This document shows, one piece after another, positions 49,061 to 59,901 of a stretch of DNA of 64,000 nucleotides. The DNA is from an uncultured Lachnospiraceae bacterium (GTDB lineage Bacteria; Bacillota; Clostridia; Lachnospirales; Lachnospiraceae). The stretch lies in the NCBI GenBank assembly GCA_947174495.1, contig CAMWJC010000001.1, positions 28,026-92,025 on the forward strand. The letters run 5' to 3'. Below the pieces are notes generated by a model. The model did no database searches. It saw only the letters and a program-made list of their open reading frames with translations, and was not told the DNA's origin. Both the position numbers and the translations under genes were made by a program. Each line of letters begins with the position of its first letter. The stretch's first letter is position 1.

Positions 49061-50231
49061 TCTTTTGGTTTCCCTTTTCTACTTGCGGGTTTTCTTTTAT
49101 GGGTCCTTGAGGTCCTTGTGCTCCCTGAGGTCCTTGCGCTCCCTGGGGTCTCTGAGCTCCTTGCGGTCCCTGAGGTCCTTGCGCTCCCTGGGGTCTCTGC
49201 GCTCCTTGCAATCCCTGGGGTCCCTGAGGTCTCTGAAGACCTTGAGGTACTTGCGGTCTCTGCCATCTTTCAGCCGGCATTTTGGATTGCTTTCTTGCAG
49301 CGCCTTTTTTCACCACAATTCGGATTACCAAAACTATAGCTGTAATGATCGCGCCCAATAGCAGAAGGTAGGGAAGACTGATGATCAGTCCGATGCCGAA
49401 ATTCAAAATGCCCTCGCCAACATTGGTAAGGCTCTTTGTAAATCCCGTAACAATTTTTTCACCAACGCTCTGTTCTTTCACCGGTGTAAGTTGCTTGACT
49501 TCCTCAATAGATAGATAAATGGTACTATAGGAAACCTGATTATCCATCGTTCGAAGCTTGGACTCCATACTCTCAATCTGATAACGCACCTCCGACAGCC
49601 GGCTTTCAATTGTAATAATGTCTTCGATACTTTCCGCCTGCTCCAAAAGCTCTAACAATCTATCCTGCTCCGCCACAAGCGCTTTCTTATGACTCTCCAT
49701 ATCCACATATTGAAGCGTCACATCGGTAACTCTCTCATTCCGGCTGATCACATTGGAAACCTCCGCAAGCTCTGAAAGGAAATCCCCCAGCTTCTTTGCC
49801 GGAATCCGAATCGTCAAATTCGCGTTTCTGGTTCCCCTTCCCCGATACTCACTGCCGTTATAGGTATAGCTCTCTTCTATGTAACCGCCAAGCTTCTCTG
49901 TCTTCTGTTCAACAGTAGATAAAAGAGTCTCAAACTCCTCTGTCTCCACCTCCAGATCCACGTTTTTAATCAGCTTTCTGCTGGTATCTGCTACCTCTGG
50001 TGATTTGCTTCCTTCTGTCTCCTCTTCCGCAGCCTCCACCGGTTCCTCCACCGCATAGCCGTTTTCCTGCGCATAACTGTAAATATCATCTGACAGATAA
50101 CCGGAACCTGCACTGTCATACGCAGCGTCCGCTGCCACTGCCATTTCAGTTGTCGACTTATCGCTGCCTCCGCATCCTGCAAGAACCAATCCCAGTACTG
50201 CTGCTAAAGATAATACCTTCCACTTTCTCAT
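49053..50231 (-). CDS. DUF4349-like lipoprotein with C-terminal collagen-like Q-G-P repeat tail
   Basis: Lipobox [45 protein letters not shown]; coiled-coil; TM; GPQGAQ repeats; RBS GGGAGGAA. Confidence 0.85.
   Translation of the reverse strand: MRKWKVLSLAAVLGLVLAGCGGSDKSTTEMAVAADAAYDSAGSGYLSDDIYSYAQENGYAVEEPVEAAEEETEGSKSPEVADTSRKLIKNVDLEVETEEFETLLSTVEQKTEKLGGYIEESYTYNGSEYRGRGTRNANLTIRIPAKKLGDFLSELAEVSNVISRNERVTDVTLQYVDMESHKKALVAEQDRLLELLEQAESIEDIITIESRLSEVRYQIESMESKLRTMDNQVSYSTIYLSIEEVKQLTPVKEQSVGEKIVTGFTKSLTNVGEGILNFGIGLIISLPYLLLLGAIITAIVLVIRIVVKKGAARKQSKMPAERWQRPQVPQGLQRPQGPQGLQGAQRPQGAQGPQGPQGAQRPQGAQGPQGAQGPQGPIKENPQVEKGNQKNE
49115..49266. repeat. Tandem G/C-rich minisatellite encoding the (Q-G-X) repeats
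   Basis: 9-nt based units with a visible 45-nt duplication (GAGCGCAGAGACCCCAGGGAGCGCAAGGACCTCAGGGA.. on minus strand). Confidence 0.85.
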
Positions 50232-50378
50232 AACATTCCTCCCTGATTTACTATGTGTTTTCCGACCGGAACCCCGGCCGGATCTGTAATGTCATAGTAG
50301 ATACGTTTTGTCTGCGTGGATTTATGGATATTTACAAAATAAAATTAATATAATAAATACCCTCGCCCTGTCGAAACT

Positions 50379-53309
50379 TTATGCATGAAAAAGCTGGTCA
50401 ATCTCTCCGAAAAGATTCTTATTTTCTTTGATCTTTTCTCCATTTCCTACTACGCAAAGGCAATCCTCTTCCATAAATGCCTGCACATATCTATAAAGCT
50501 CCCGAAGCTGCTCTGCCGTAGTGTTCAAAACCTCATCCCGCTCCTTTTGCACCTTCTCCATGGATAATCCGGTAAGATATCCGCCTTTGGAATAGCTTCC
50601 TCTGGTAGCAGGCGTCATGGGTGTGTCCAGTTCACTGACTGCTCCGATAATAAACTGCGTCACCGTCCGCTCGTCTAATTTGGCCTGCCTAATATAATCA
50701 GCAGCCTGTTCGTAGACCTGAACCGTCTTATCCAAGTTGGGATCACGGTAAGAAACAAAATATCCGTCACCGTTCCGATAAAATCCGCACATACATCCGT
50801 AAGCTCCGCCCTTTACCCGAACCTGATTCCAAAGATAATCATAGCCCATCATCACCTTAAGCACTTTAAGAGAACCTGTATAGGGGAGTCCACGATTTAT
50901 AAAATTCCCTGCACGGCACACAAACTGCACCTGTCCGGCAGTCAGGAAGCCTTCATTCTTTTTCTCAAAGGAAGGAATAAAGCCTTCTCCACCGACTGGC
51001 TCTGTAAACAGTTCCTTTTTCAGTTCCGCAACCTTTTCCTCGATTCCTGCGAATCCCTCCTGGGTAGCCGTTAGATCCACCATAAGATTTTCCGGCCGGA
51101 AAATGTAACGAACAAGTTCTTTTAAGTTTGCTGTCAATTCTTCCTTTTTATTCTCATAATCACCGGTAATCTCCTCTAAAAGGCGGCATTGGGGAATACC
51201 ACTGATCTGTTCAGATACGGCAGCCGTAGGTGAAAAATAAGATAAAGTCCGGATAAGCGCTGTGGAATGTCCTGCTCCTGTCATCGCTGTCTGCATTCGT
51301 GATTTTGCCTCAGACAAAATCTCATATAATCTCTTGGTATCATCAAATTTGGATGTTAAGATGATTTCCTTCATCAATTCAAGGGCTTTATCCCGCTTAT
51401 CATAAAGCGCTTTTGACTGGATCTCCAAAGTCATCTTATACTCTCTCATATTTTCTGCGTTAGTATAAGTGTTCACAGCAGCCTTGATTCCGCCGGTGTG
51501 GATATTTACCTCATCAAACAGCTCCCCATAACCAAAATGCTCCGTATCCACCATAAGAAGCGCTGCTTTTAAAATTCCCACATAAGGAAACAGACGTGCC
51601 GGAACCTGCCCAAGATCAAAGATCAGATTCAGGTAAGCAATCTTATTGGTAAAAATATCATGAAATAAAACCGTGGTATCTTCCACCTTATATACTTCAT
51701 TGACATAGCCGGCCGCTTCCTTTTTCATATCCGATCTGGCAAGCAGCGGAATAGTCTTTAAATCCTCCTCGCTGCTCTCTTCTTCCTGATATGCCCGAAG
51801 CGCTTTTGTCTGATCCACAATTTCCATGCATTCTTTCTCGGAAAGAGATTCTTTAAAACTTTGAAGACGCCCTGAAAGCTCCTGATCTTTCTTTGTGGTA
51901 AGACCCGGAACCGGCTTTACAGTAAGGATCGTCTTATGGGGATTCTTCAAAATATACTCATCAATCAGCTTTTCATAGTAATCCGAACCAATTGCCTCTC
52001 TCAGCCATTCATAAGTTTTATTTGCCTCAATGTGCATAAAAGGTGCACTCTCATCATAAAGCCAGCTGTCAAGAGCCTGCAGTCCCAGCATCAGCCCTCT
52101 GGGATAAGAGCCAAAATCCGCTTCCCGATAACGAAATTCAAAATAGTTAATGGCCGCTTCCAAAGATCTCCGGTTCAGCCCGTTCTTAACCAGATCTGAA
52201 AGCACCTGTTCTATTACCTGTATAAATTCTTCTTTCTGTTCACTTTCCGTATTCTTGGCTATTACAGAAAAATACGGCTGAAGGATTCCATTCTCAAGAG
52301 TACTGTATACATCCAAACCGATTCCATGATCCAAAAGCGCTTGCTTGATAGGGGCTCCCGGTGCGGAACAGAGCACATAGTCAAGTACCTGAAGCGCCAC
52401 ATAAAGCTTCTGATCCAAACAGCTTCCTATAGAAACATTATAGGTAAGGTACGTATTCTTTGAAACTGGTTCGTCCTCCATAATGGGATATTCCTTGATA
52501 ATCTCCTTCGGAGCCTCAAATGCTTCTTCCTTCGTAATTGCAGAATCAACCTTAAGTTCCTCAAACGAAGAAAAATAATTCTCGTCAATAAATGTCAAAT
52601 ACTCGACCGCATCCAGATTTCCATACAAATATACATAACTGTTTGACGGATGATAGTATTTTCTGTGAAAATCCAAAAATTCCTCATAAGTAAGCTCAGG
52701 AATCACCTCCGGGTCGCCACCGGATTCAAGACCATAGGTAATGCCCGGATAAAGAGAATTCATGATCTCTCTTTCCACCACATCATCCGGAGTAGAAAAG
52801 GCTCCTTTCATTTCATTATAGACAACTCCGTTTATCTTAAGCTCATCCTCTGCATTTTCCATCTCATAATGCCAGCCCTCCTGACGGAAGATTTTCTCCT
52901 CCCGATAAATATTGGGATAAAGAACCGCATCCAAATAAACATGCACAAGATTCTTAAAATCCTTGTCATTGCAGCTTGCCACCGGATATACTGTCTTATC
53001 CGGATAAGTCATGGCATTTAAAAAGGTATTTAAAGATCCTTTTGCCAGTTCAATAAAAGGGTCCTTCACCGGAAAGTTTTTAGAACCACAGAGAACGGAA
53101 TGCTCTAAGATATGCGCCACACCGGTACTGTCTGTGGGCGGTGTACGAAACCCAATATAAAACACCTTATTTTCATCGTCATTAAGTAAAAGGACCACCT
53201 TGGCTCCTGTCTTTTTGTGTTTTAAAATGTACCCTTCCGAATTTAGATCCGTTATCCTTCTACGCTCTACTACTTCATATGTTTTTAGATCTTCCACCTG
53301 CTGTTTCAT
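50379..53309 (-). CDS. M16C (presequence protease/insulinase-type) metallopeptidase
   Basis: VAHILEHSVLCGSKNFPVKDPFIELAKGSLNTFLNAMTYPDKTVYPVAS (HxxEH); RBS AAAGGAG upstream of MKQQVEDLKTYE. Confidence 0.95.
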   Translation of the reverse strand: MKQQVEDLKTYEVVERRRITDLNSEGYILKHKKTGAKVVLLLNDDENKVFYIGFRTPPTDSTGVAHILEHSVLCGSKNFPVKDPFIELAKGSLNTFLNAMTYPDKTVYPVASCNDKDFKNLVHVYLDAVLYPNIYREEKIFRQEGWHYEMENAEDELKINGVVYNEMKGAFSTPDDVVEREIMNSLYPGITYGLESGGDPEVIPELTYEEFLDFHRKYYHPSNSYVYLYGNLDAVEYLTFIDENYFSSFEELKVDSAITKEEAFEAPKEIIKEYPIMEDEPVSKNTYLTYNVSIGSCLDQKLYVALQVLDYVLCSAPGAPIKQALLDHGIGLDVYSTLENGILQPYFSVIAKNTESEQKEEFIQVIEQVLSDLVKNGLNRRSLEAAINYFEFRYREADFGSYPRGLMLGLQALDSWLYDESAPFMHIEANKTYEWLREAIGSDYYEKLIDEYILKNPHKTILTVKPVPGLTTKKDQELSGRLQSFKESLSEKECMEIVDQTKALRAYQEEESSEEDLKTIPLLARSDMKKEAAGYVNEVYKVEDTTVLFHDIFTNKIAYLNLIFDLGQVPARLFPYVGILKAALLMVDTEHFGYGELFDEVNIHTGGIKAAVNTYTNAENMREYKMTLEIQSKALYDKRDKALELMKEIILTSKFDDTKRLYEILSEAKSRMQTAMTGAGHSTALIRTLSYFSPTAAVSEQISGIPQCRLLEEITGDYENKKEELTANLKELVRYIFRPENLMVDLTATQEGFAGIEEKVAELKKELFTEPVGGEGFIPSFEKKNEGFLTAGQVQFVCRAGNFINRGLPYTGSLKVLKVMMGYDYLWNQVRVKGGAYGCMCGFYRNGDGYFVSYRDPNLDKTVQVYEQAADYIRQAKLDERTVTQFIIGAVSELDTPMTPATRGSYSKGGYLTGLSMEKVQKERDEVLNTTAEQLRELYRYVQAFMEEDCLCVVGNGEKIKENKNLFGEIDQLFHA

Positions 53310-53329
53310 CCCTTTTCTCCTTTCATCCA

Positions 53330-53767
53330 TTAAACGCTGAATGTCATCATTCCCAGCTTTGATATTATTATTTCCCTAATTATAACTCCTGATGCCTTTT
53401 TCTTTGCAAGATTCATACCTGTGAGATCCTTCAGAGAAAGTATCTGTTCTTCATACCGGATCTTTTCTTTTCCAAAAATGCTCTTCTTTACTGTTTGCAT
53501 CTGCACCTTCACCTTTATTTTAAGCTGATAAAATACTTCATACAAAAAAGAATCCCTGTTCAGATAATAAAACTGACTTTCCAGAGTGGTCTCCGGAGAA
53601 GTCTCCTTTAAAACATAATGGTTGATAATTGCTTTTAGCTTAAATGGCGTCATCTCTGCCAAAAGAAGCTCCTCGTAAGTATACTTGGCGCCAAGATAGA
53701 GATTCCCCGTATCCTGCATTACATATTTAAAATCCTCGTAGCCGGATACATTTCCTGTTATGTTCAT
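53330..53767 (-). CDS. Conserved-looking hypothetical protein
   Basis: 145 aa ORF; ATGA overlap with the upstream gene and TAATG overlap with the downstream ORF. Confidence 0.7.
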   Translation of the reverse strand: MNITGNVSGYEDFKYVMQDTGNLYLGAKYTYEELLLAEMTPFKLKAIINHYVLKETSPETTLESQFYYLNRDSFLYEVFYQLKIKVKVQMQTVKKSIFGKEKIRYEEQILSLKDLTGMNLAKKKASGVIIREIIISKLGMMTFSV

Positions 53768-54513
53768 GATTCCCTCTCCAAATCTTCAATGGCAAAACCG
53801 CTCATGCGCATAGCATCCTTAATAGACTTTAAAGACATACCTGATTCACTGGCTAGTTCCTCCGCCGTAACCTTTCGATGAAGCTCGTCCGCAAGCTCCC
53901 TTGCCTTCTCAGCCACCTTATTTACCTTTTCTGCAACCTTTTTATCCTTGTCTGATTCCTGCATGTTTTCCACAATGCAGTCCTCCATGGCGTCCATTAC
54001 CATGCGTATCAGGGCTCCTTCTGCTTCCCCGGCATTTTCAAATGCTCCCAGGCTGGTAACGCCCACGGTAAGAGCTACGTTCCCCTCTCCGATTAAATCC
54101 TCCAGATAAACACCCTGACCGGTATATAGCCTTGCTGTCTCCATTACCTGCGGAAGAAAAATCTGAATCAAACGGTTTTGTGCCTGCGTCTCCCCTGCCA
54201 TAGCGGAAAGGATTATGGCTTCCTTTTCCCCGTCGCCCACCTTTTCAAGCAGCGCAAGCTCCTTTCGGTACTCTTCCAGATAATCCATCTCACTTTCTGT
54301 CAGATAGTCATCCAGATCCACCGGTTCGTCAATTCCGATCTTATGCTTCTGCAAATAGTCAAAAACCATCTGTAGCTGCTCTTCCGAAAAATCAAGCTCC
54401 TCAAAAGCTTCCTTCACCTGTTCCTTCGATATGCAATTATTTTGTTCCTTTGCCCTTTGCTTGACCTGTTCCAGTGTCTGGGCAAATAATTTTTCTTTTT
54501 GCTCTGACATCAT
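53764..54513 (-). CDS. Sigma-70-like protein lacking region 4
   Basis: Region 1.1-like ISKEQVKEAFEELDFSEEQLQMVFDYLQKHKIGI; region 2-like IFLPQVMETARLYTGQGVYLEDLIGEGNVALTVGV; region 3-like VNKVAEKARELADELHRKVTAEELASESGMSLKSIKDAMRMSG; ends there. Confidence 0.75.
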   Translation of the reverse strand: MMSEQKEKLFAQTLEQVKQRAKEQNNCISKEQVKEAFEELDFSEEQLQMVFDYLQKHKIGIDEPVDLDDYLTESEMDYLEEYRKELALLEKVGDGEKEAIILSAMAGETQAQNRLIQIFLPQVMETARLYTGQGVYLEDLIGEGNVALTVGVTSLGAFENAGEAEGALIRMVMDAMEDCIVENMQESDKDKKVAEKVNKVAEKARELADELHRKVTAEELASESGMSLKSIKDAMRMSGFAIEDLERES

Positions 54514-54521
54514 GCACCTTT

Positions 54522-55370
54522 CTATTTGTTCTTCACATGGGTATGGGTAAAGATATGTTCCTCGCAATACTCATAGTTTCCATCACACTTAGAGCAAAAA
54601 CGGAACTCCAGTTCCGGATTAGTCTCCTCCGTTCTTCCACAGACTGCGCATTTATGCCTGGTGATCTTTGAAGTTTTCCTCACCTCACGCTTAAACTCTG
54701 ACCTTCTCTTTGCCTGCCTCGGTGTCATATGGACCTTTCCTCTGCTGGTTATGAAAAATACAATGAAATTCATCAGCGATGCGCCGATCACAAAGCGGTC
54801 AGCAGTTGAACCTCCAATAAACTGATAAGCTAAAAGCAAACCGTAAATGATTCCCAATATCTTAATCCTAATGGGGATAAAGAAAAATAACAGTATCTGC
54901 ATATTAGGGAAGGTGGCCGCAAACGCAAGGAAAATGGACATATTCACAAAGAAAGTACTGAACCGATCTCCGGCCTCAAAAGCTGCCACTAAATCTCTCT
55001 GGAATATCAGGTTGTAGCCAAAGAGCAGAAATGCTCCTAATATGGTAAACAATGCTCCGGAAAAAATATACACATTGTAGCGATAAGGCCCCCATGTTCT
55101 CTCCAATGTTGTTCCAATAGAATAATAAAAGTACAACATCAACAAAGTAAAAAAATCAAAGCTTGAAGGCGGAATGATCAGCCAGGTGACCAGTCTCCAG
55201 ATCTGTCCCCTGAAAATAATCTGAAAAGGATTCAGATAAAGATATTGAAGAAAACCTGGGTTGACTAACTGAAACAAATAACCAAACCCATAGCAGATAA
55301 TCAGCACAAGTGATAGATTTTTGATGGCGTATTTCCCAAATTTTCTTTCAAAACTTCCTCTGGATTTCAT
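54522..55370 (-). CDS. Rhomboid-like membrane protein with C-terminal Cys cluster
   Basis: Multi-TM rhomboid-type layout (FRGQIWRLVTWLIIPPSSFDFFTLLMLYFYYSIGTTLERTWG); no GxSG; CAVCGRTEETNPELEFRFCSKCDGNYEYCEEH tail; strong RBS ACGGAGG at internal start MKSRGS. Confidence 0.75.
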   Translation of the reverse strand: MKSRGSFERKFGKYAIKNLSLVLIICYGFGYLFQLVNPGFLQYLYLNPFQIIFRGQIWRLVTWLIIPPSSFDFFTLLMLYFYYSIGTTLERTWGPYRYNVYIFSGALFTILGAFLLFGYNLIFQRDLVAAFEAGDRFSTFFVNMSIFLAFAATFPNMQILLFFFIPIRIKILGIIYGLLLAYQFIGGSTADRFVIGASLMNFIVFFITSRGKVHMTPRQAKRRSEFKREVRKTSKITRHKCAVCGRTEETNPELEFRFCSKCDGNYEYCEEHIFTHTHVKNK

Positions 55371-55601
55371 AAGTTGCCTCCGTAAATTCCATTCCATAAC
55401 AAATCTTGTAAAATTTTCATTCATTGCCAGCTTTTGGACTTCATATATTCTAACATTACCGACTGGAATTGTAAACCAAGGTTCCGTTTTTTTAGAATTT
55501 TCCCATTTTTTGTTTACAAATTGTTTATTTTCCTGCGTTGCATTTTGCAGATTGGTGTCGTATAATTACAGAGCATGTCAGAAAAAGAAAGGCGGTAACT
55601 T

Positions 55602-58600
55602 ATGGATAACAAGCATTATACTCTGGGCATTGATATCGGTTCCACTACAGTCAAAATTGCCATTTTAGATGGAGAGCATAATATTCTGTTTTCCGATTAC
55701 AAAAGACATTTTGCCAACATCAGGGAAACCCTTTCCGACTTGCTTGGCGATTCCTATAAAAAACTGGGTAATATTACCTTACATCCTATGATCACCGGTT
55801 CCGGCGGACTTACTCTTGCCAACCACTTAAAAGTCCCCTTCGTTCAGGAGGTAATCTCTGTGGCAACTGCCTTAAAGGAACTTGCTCCCAAAACGGATGT
55901 TGCCATTGAACTTGGCGGTGAAGATGCAAAGATCATTTACTTTGAGGGTGGCAACGTAGAACAGCGTATGAACGGTATCTGCGCCGGCGGTACCGGCTCT
56001 TTTATTGACCAGATGGCTTCTCTCCTTCAGACAGATGCCAGTGGTCTGAATGAATATGCGAAAAATTATCATTCTCTCTATACTATAGCGGCACGCTGCG
56101 GCGTATTTGCCAAATCAGATATACAGCCCCTGATCAACGAAGGCGCTACCAAAGAGGATCTTTCCGCCTCTATTTTTCAGGCTGTTGTCAACCAGACTAT
56201 AAGCGGTCTTGCTTGTGGGAAGCCTATCCGCGGACATGTTGCCTTTCTGGGAGGTCCTCTACACTTTCTCTCTGAATTAAAAACCGCTTTTATCCGCACC
56301 TTAAAGCTGGACTCGGAGCATGTGATTGAAACGAATCATTCTCATTTGTTTGCTGCCATTGGGTCCGCTTTAAACGCCAAAGATGACGTTTCGTATTCCA
56401 TGGAAGAAATGGTGGCGAAGCTCTCCTCCGACATCAAAATGGAATTTGAGGTGGAACGTATGGAGCCTCTTTTTGCCTCAGAGGAAGAATATGAAAGCTT
56501 TAAGGCGAGACATGGCAAGAATCATGTGGGAACTGCCGATTTGTCCGATTACCGGGGCAACTGTTTTCTTGGTATTGACGCTGGGAGCACCACTACCAAA
56601 GTGGCTCTGGTGGGAGAAGACGGATCTCTTCTTTATTCCTTCTATAGTAACAATGATGGAAGCCCTCTAAAAACAGCAATCCGCTCCATACGGGAGATCT
56701 ATGCCAAGCTTCCTGAAGATGTAAAAATTGTCCGCTCCTGCTCTACCGGCTATGGTGAGGCACTGCTTAAAGCTGCTTTTCTTCTTGATGACGGAGAAGT
56801 GGAAACGGTAGCCCACTACTATGCCGCTGCTTTCTTTAATCCTAAAGTGGACTGCATTTTAGACATCGGCGGACAAGATATGAAATGCATTAAGATTAAG
56901 AACCAGACGGTAGACAGTGTACAGCTCAATGAAGCCTGCTCCTCCGGATGTGGTTCCTTTATTGAGACCTTTGCCAAGTCATTAAACTATAGCGTTGAAG
57001 ATTTTGCACAGGCTGCTCTTTTTGCGGAGCATCCCATTGATCTGGGTACCCGCTGTACCGTATTTATGAACTCTAAGGTTAAACAAGCTCAAAAAGAAGG
57101 AGCTTCCGTTCCCGATATTTCCGCCGGACTCGCTTATTCTGTTATTAAAAACGCGCTTTTTAAGGTTATTAAGGTATCGGATGCCTCCGCCCTTGGTAAA
57201 AACATTGTGGTTCAGGGCGGCACCTTTTACAACGATGCGGTTCTTAGAAGCTTTGAAAAAATTGCTGACTGCAAAGCCATCCGCCCCGACATTGCCGGAA
57301 TCATGGGCGCTTTCGGCGCTGCTCTGATTGCCAGAGAACGATTTACAGAAGGCTATGAAACAACCATGCTTTCCTTTGAAAAAATTGATAAATTGCAGTT
57401 CGAGACCAGCATGGCCAAATGCAAGGGTTGTACCAACAACTGTCGTCTCACCATTAATAAGTTCACCGGCGGTCGCCAATACATTTCCGGAAACCGCTGT
57501 GAACGGGGGCTTGGAAAACAAAAAAATGAAAACGGGGTTCCAAATTTATTTGACTACAAACTAAAACGGATCTTCAACTATGAACCTCTCGCTGCTGATG
57601 AGGCAAAGCGAGGCACCGTAGGGATTCCCCGGGTTTTAAACATGTACGAAAACTACCCCTTCTGGTTTACCTTTTTTACCAAACTGGGATACAGGGTGGT
57701 ATTATCTCCTGTCTCCAACCGCAAGATCTATGAGCTTGGCATTGAATCCATTCCCAGCGAATCGGAATGTTATCCCGCCAAACTAGCCCATGGTCATGTG
57801 AGTTGGCTGATCAACCAGAAAGTAGACTTCATTTTTTATCCTGCTCTTTTTTATGAAAGGAATGAGTTCGAGGATGCCAACAATCATTACAATTGTCCTA
57901 TTGTCACCTCCTACTCTGAAAATATCAAAAATAATGTAGAAGAAATCAGCCGTGGAGATGTGATCCTTCGCAATCCTTTTATGTCTTTCCGGGATCTGAA
58001 AACAATCTCCGAGGCACTTACCGAAGAATTTACGGAGCTGTCCACTACAGAGGTTATGGAAGCTGCCCGCCTTGGCTGGGAGGAACTTGAAAGGGCCAGA
58101 AAAGACATGCAACAAAAGGGAGAAGAGGTCCTTGCATATCTGCAGCAAACCGGAAAACGGGGCATTGTTCTTGCAGGCCGTCCTTACCACATTGATCCGG
58201 AGATCAATCATGGTATTCCTGAGCTTATTACCTCTTACGACATTGCTGTACTGACTGAGGATTCCGTTTCCCATCTTGGCTGTCCGGAACGTCCGCTGAT
58301 CGTATCAGATCAATGGATGTACCATTCCCGGCTTTATGCCGCTGCCAGCTATGTAAAAACCGTAGAGAACCTGGATCTGATCCAGTTAAACTCCTTCGGC
58401 TGCGGTCTGGATGCCGTTACTACCGATCAGGTAAACGATATCCTTTCCGGCTCCGACAAAATCTATACCTGTTTAAAAATTGATGAGGTAAATAATCTGG
58501 GAGCTGCCCGAATCCGGATTCGCTCTCTGCTTAGCGCTATCCGTGTCCGGGAAAAACAAGGAAAAGAGCGTACCATCCGCTCAAGCGCTATTCATAAGGT

Positions 58601-59861
58601 TCCTTTTACGGAGGAAATGAGAAAAGAATATACCATTCTCTGCCCTCAGATGTCGCCCATCCATTTTGATATTTTGGAACCCGCCTTTAACGCCTGTGGC
58701 TATCATTTTGAAGTTCTTTCTAATGATAACCGGCGTGCTGTGGATGTAGGCCTAAAATATGTAAATAATGATGCCTGCTACCCTTCTCTTATGGTTGTGG
58801 GCCAGATCATGGATGCCCTGTTATCTGGCAAATATGACCTTAACAAGGTTGCTGTTGTTATGACTCAGACCGGCGGCGGATGCCGCGCTACAAATTACGT
58901 AGGTTTTATCCGTCGTGCCCTGGAAAAAGCAGGCATGGAACAGATCCCCGTTATTTCCTTAAATATGGCGGGAATCGAAACCAATCCGGGCTTTCATTTA
59001 ACCTTAAATCTCCTGATGCGTGCCGCCTACGGCGCTGTATTTGGCGATATTTTCATGCGCTGTGTTTATCGTATGCGCCCTTATGAAAAGATACCAGGAA
59101 GTGTGGAAGCCGTTCATCAGAAATGGCTGAAGAAATGTCAGGCTTTTGTTTCCGCAAAGCATATGAACTTTTTTACTTTCCGCAAAATGTGCCGTCAGAT
59201 GGTGGAAGACTTTGACGCTATCCCCATTACCGGACAGGAAAAACCCAGAGTCGGCATTGTTGGCGAAATTCTTGTTAAATTTGCTCCTGCCGCCAACAAT
59301 CATCTGGTAGAACTTCTGGAATCTGAGGGAGCTGAAGCTGTTGTTCCTGATCTTCTGGACTTTATGCTCTACTGCTTCTACAATCAGATTTATAAAGCGG
59401 ATAAACTTGGCATGAGTAAAAAAGCTGCTCTGATTTCCAGGTTGGGAATTGACGCTCTGGAATTTTTGCGGGGAAGCGCTGCAAAGGCTCTTGAAAAGAG
59501 CAAAAATTTCACACCTCCTACAAGTATTTATAAGCTCGTGGAATACGCTAAACCTATTGTTTCTATTGGTAACCAGACCGGTGAAGGATGGTTTCTCACC
59601 GGCGAAATGGTGGAACTGATTCACAGCGGTGTCAACAATATCGTGTGCACCCAGCCCTTTGGCTGCCTGCCCAATCACGTAGTTGGTAAAGGTGTAATCA
59701 AAGCTCTCCGGGCGGAATATCCACTCAGCAATATTGTTGCCATTGACTATGATCCCGGTGCCAGCGAAGTGAATCAGCTAAACCGTATTAAGCTGATGCT
59801 CTCTACCGCACAGAAGAATTTAAAGAAAGCTGCCTGCACTGACCGCTCTCAGTCCGCATAA
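55602..59861 (+). CDS. Giant 2-hydroxyacyl-CoA dehydratase activase-type fusion (two BadF/HgdC ATPase domains + DUF2229-type + dehydratase-like region)
   Basis: [16 protein letters not shown] and [39 protein letters not shown]; Cys-rich [18 protein letters not shown]. Confidence 0.92.
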   Translation: MDNKHYTLGIDIGSTTVKIAILDGEHNILFSDYKRHFANIRETLSDLLGDSYKKLGNITLHPMITGSGGLTLANHLKVPFVQEVISVATALKELAPKTDVAIELGGEDAKIIYFEGGNVEQRMNGICAGGTGSFIDQMASLLQTDASGLNEYAKNYHSLYTIAARCGVFAKSDIQPLINEGATKEDLSASIFQAVVNQTISGLACGKPIRGHVAFLGGPLHFLSELKTAFIRTLKLDSEHVIETNHSHLFAAIGSALNAKDDVSYSMEEMVAKLSSDIKMEFEVERMEPLFASEEEYESFKARHGKNHVGTADLSDYRGNCFLGIDAGSTTTKVALVGEDGSLLYSFYSNNDGSPLKTAIRSIREIYAKLPEDVKIVRSCSTGYGEALLKAAFLLDDGEVETVAHYYAAAFFNPKVDCILDIGGQDMKCIKIKNQTVDSVQLNEACSSGCGSFIETFAKSLNYSVEDFAQAALFAEHPIDLGTRCTVFMNSKVKQAQKEGASVPDISAGLAYSVIKNALFKVIKVSDASALGKNIVVQGGTFYNDAVLRSFEKIADCKAIRPDIAGIMGAFGAALIARERFTEGYETTMLSFEKIDKLQFETSMAKCKGCTNNCRLTINKFTGGRQYISGNRCERGLGKQKNENGVPNLFDYKLKRIFNYEPLAADEAKRGTVGIPRVLNMYENYPFWFTFFTKLGYRVVLSPVSNRKIYELGIESIPSESECYPAKLAHGHVSWLINQKVDFIFYPALFYERNEFEDANNHYNCPIVTSYSENIKNNVEEISRGDVILRNPFMSFRDLKTISEALTEEFTELSTTEVMEAARLGWEELERARKDMQQKGEEVLAYLQQTGKRGIVLAGRPYHIDPEINHGIPELITSYDIAVLTEDSVSHLGCPERPLIVSDQWMYHSRLYAAASYVKTVENLDLIQLNSFGCGLDAVTTDQVNDILSGSDKIYTCLKIDEVNNLGAARIRIRSLLSAIRVREKQGKERTIRSSAIHKVPFTEEMRKEYTILCPQMSPIHFDILEPAFNACGYHFEVLSNDNRRAVDVGLKYVNNDACYPSLMVVGQIMDALLSGKYDLNKVAVVMTQTGGGCRATNYVGFIRRALEKAGMEQIPVISLNMAGIETNPGFHLTLNLLMRAAYGAVFGDIFMRCVYRMRPYEKIPGSVEAVHQKWLKKCQAFVSAKHMNFFTFRKMCRQMVEDFDAIPITGQEKPRVGIVGEILVKFAPAANNHLVELLESEGAEAVVPDLLDFMLYCFYNQIYKADKLGMSKKAALISRLGIDALEFLRGSAAKALEKSKNFTPPTSIYKLVEYAKPIVSIGNQTGEGWFLTGEMVELIHSGVNNIVCTQPFGCLPNHVVGKGVIKALRAEYPLSNIVAIDYDPGASEVNQLNRIKLMLSTAQKNLKKAACTDRSQSA

Positions 59862-59901
59862 ACGGTGAATCAATACCGTAAAATAAAAGGAGTTTCTTAT
59901 C

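Noticed and set aside
49115-49266. Possible CRISPR array
   Set aside because: Repeats are contiguous, in-frame 9-nt-based units without unique spacers
48948-49361. Leucine-rich '[13 protein letters not shown]' ORF and other repeat-frame ORFs (49057-49266, 49118-49339)
   Set aside because: Alternative-frame readings of the minisatellite that encodes the QGP tail in the DUF4349 gene
59004-59678. 224-aa minus-strand ORF
   Set aside because: Antisense to the 3' part of the activase fusion gene, which has clear coding homology
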